Shown here in pieces: positions 63,260 through 64,000 of a DNA stretch of 64,000 bases. The notes under the pieces were generated by a model. The model saw only the letters and a program-made list of their open reading frames with translations. It made no database searches and had not been told where the DNA came from. The DNA is from an uncultured Leifsonia sp. Lineage in GTDB: Bacteria; Actinomycetota; Actinomycetes; Actinomycetales; Microbacteriaceae. The stretch covers positions 1 through 64,000 of the forward strand of contig NZ_CAMFLC010000020.1 in assembly GCF_945957465.1 (NCBI RefSeq), read 5' to 3'. Within the stretch, counting starts at the first letter, position 1; the number at the start of each line of letters is the position of its first letter. The translations under genes were made by a program, and so were the position numbers.

Positions 63260-64000
63260 TCAGCCCGCGGTGGGCTTCGGTGTCGCGGGAGCCAGGGCGT
63301 CGCGCACCAGCTGGTGGATCTGCGTGTAATCCGGCTTCACGGGGTTGATCGCGGGCGGGACGAGCTCGAGCTTGCTCACCGGCTGGGCGCGCGTCTTCAT
63401 CCCCAGATCGACGAAGTAGCCCAGCATCGACTGCGGGATGTCGGTCTTCATGACCTGAGCCCCCGCCTTCGCGATGTCCTGAAACTTCGTCACGACGTTG
63501 AGCGGGTTGAACTGCTTGAGGATGGCGTCCTGCAGCTGGCGCTGACGCGCCATGCGGTCGTAGTCGCTCGTCCCGTGCCGGGCGCGGGCGTACCACTGGG
63601 CGTGGTAGCCGTCCATGTGGTGCTTTCCGGGCTGGATCCACTCCACGACGCCGTTGAGGTTCTCGTCGCCGCCGATCGGCACCTTCTCGCTCACGGTGAT
63701 GTCCACTCCGCCGAGGGAGTCGATGAGGTCGGCGAAGCCCTGCATGTCGATCAGGACGTAGTACTGGATGGTCAACCCGGTCGCGCCTTCGAGTGCGTCG
63801 CGCATCGCCTCGATCCCGGGTTCGCTCTGCTGTTTCGTCGCGTTCGGGTAGAGGTCGGGCTTGTACAGCTCGACCTCGGTGTAGATGGAGTTGAGCTGGC
63901 AGACGTCGACGTCGCACCTGTCGTGATAGCCGTAGCCGTCGGGGTACAGCGTGTGCAGCGGCGACTTCGCCGGGAACGGCACCGGATTCAGGTCGCGCGG
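63260..64000 (-). CDS. LytR-CpsA-Psr (LCP) family wall-polymer ligase, C-terminal part (cut by window edge)
   Basis: LCP proteins transfer lipid-linked glycopolymers to peptidoglycan in the last step of wall-polymer assembly. About 246 codons are present and the start lies beyond base 64000. The visible part has the conserved PRDLNPVPFPAKSP, FADLIDSLGGVDITVSE and MDGYHAQWYARARHGTSDYD. The last carries the Arg-rich RxR...DxxRxxRQ catalytic motif. The C-terminus ends in ATPKPTAG. Its position beside glycosyltransferases and rml genes fits attachment of the polymer encoded here. Confidence 0.93.
   Translation of the reverse strand, partial: PRDLNPVPFPAKSPLHTLYPDGYGYHDRCDVDVCQLNSIYTEVELYKPDLYPNATKQQSEPGIEAMRDALEGATGLTIQYYVLIDMQGFADLIDSLGGVDITVSEKVPIGGDENLNGVVEWIQPGKHHMDGYHAQWYARARHGTSDYDRMARQRQLQDAILKQFNPLNVVTKFQDIAKAGAQVMKTDIPQSMLGYFVDLGMKTRAQPVSKLELVPPAINPVKPDYTQIHQLVRDALAPATPKPTAG

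Overview
The window is high-GC DNA from an actinobacterium, most likely a member of Microbacteriaceae (Leifsonia-like). The evidence is the block mtrA-mtrB-lpqB-comF-hpf-secA, a WhiB2-type regulator, an actinobacterial manA/manB/rml neighbourhood, many GTG starts, and many apparent leaderless promoters. The family-level call is inference. No tRNA, rRNA, transposase, phage gene or CRISPR was seen. No stretch over 300 bases lacks a gene.

Layout. (1) 1-6824, minus strand: secA (cut by the window edge), hpf, a ComF-type phosphoribosyltransferase, the lipoprotein gene lpqB and the MtrAB two-component system. (2) 7056-14681: a membrane-protein/DUF4129/DUF4350/MoxR/DUF58 operon, then a divergent SpoIIM-family and RDD-family pair. 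A phased palindrome array lies between the operon and the SpoIIM gene. (3) 14725-19918: an atypical cyclase-family protein, a GNAT acetyltransferase, S-adenosylhomocysteinase, phosphomannomutase, a DUF3499 protein and a small zincin-like protein. (4) 20025-28788: a DUF5719 protein, a giant membrane GT2, whiB2, galE, an acyl-CoA dehydrogenase and manA. (5) 28803-64000: a large cell-surface glycopolymer locus.

The glycopolymer locus has two O-antigen ligase/polymerase-like proteins. A gmd operon carries two Gmd-family dehydratases and two glycosyltransferases. A polyprenyl-phosphate-sugar synthase-like GT2 is followed by a DUF2304 partner and a DUF2142 GT-C-like protein. A flippase operon includes an epimerase, an acyltransferase and a GT2-GT4 fusion. 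The locus also holds several further glycosyltransferases, a Wzm/Wzt ABC exporter, a secreted LGFP-repeat wall protein, all four rml genes for dTDP-L-rhamnose, a second acyltransferase and an LCP ligase.

Working model (inference): manA, manB and gmd supply GDP-mannose-derived 6-deoxyhexose, rmlABCD supply dTDP-L-rhamnose and galE supplies UDP-galactose. Cytoplasmic GT2/GT4 enzymes build lipid-linked chains that leave by Wzm/Wzt and/or the flippase. GT-C-like membrane enzymes and acyltransferases decorate them outside, and the LCP protein attaches the product to peptidoglycan. The most unusual features are a 20-bp-phased triple palindrome, a 19-bp tandem repeat that copies a gene's last codons and stop, an rmlD C-terminal scar beside an inserted epimerase gene, a mirror-symmetric rmlB/rmlC promoter, and a small unknown gene running antisense into a DUF2142 gene.
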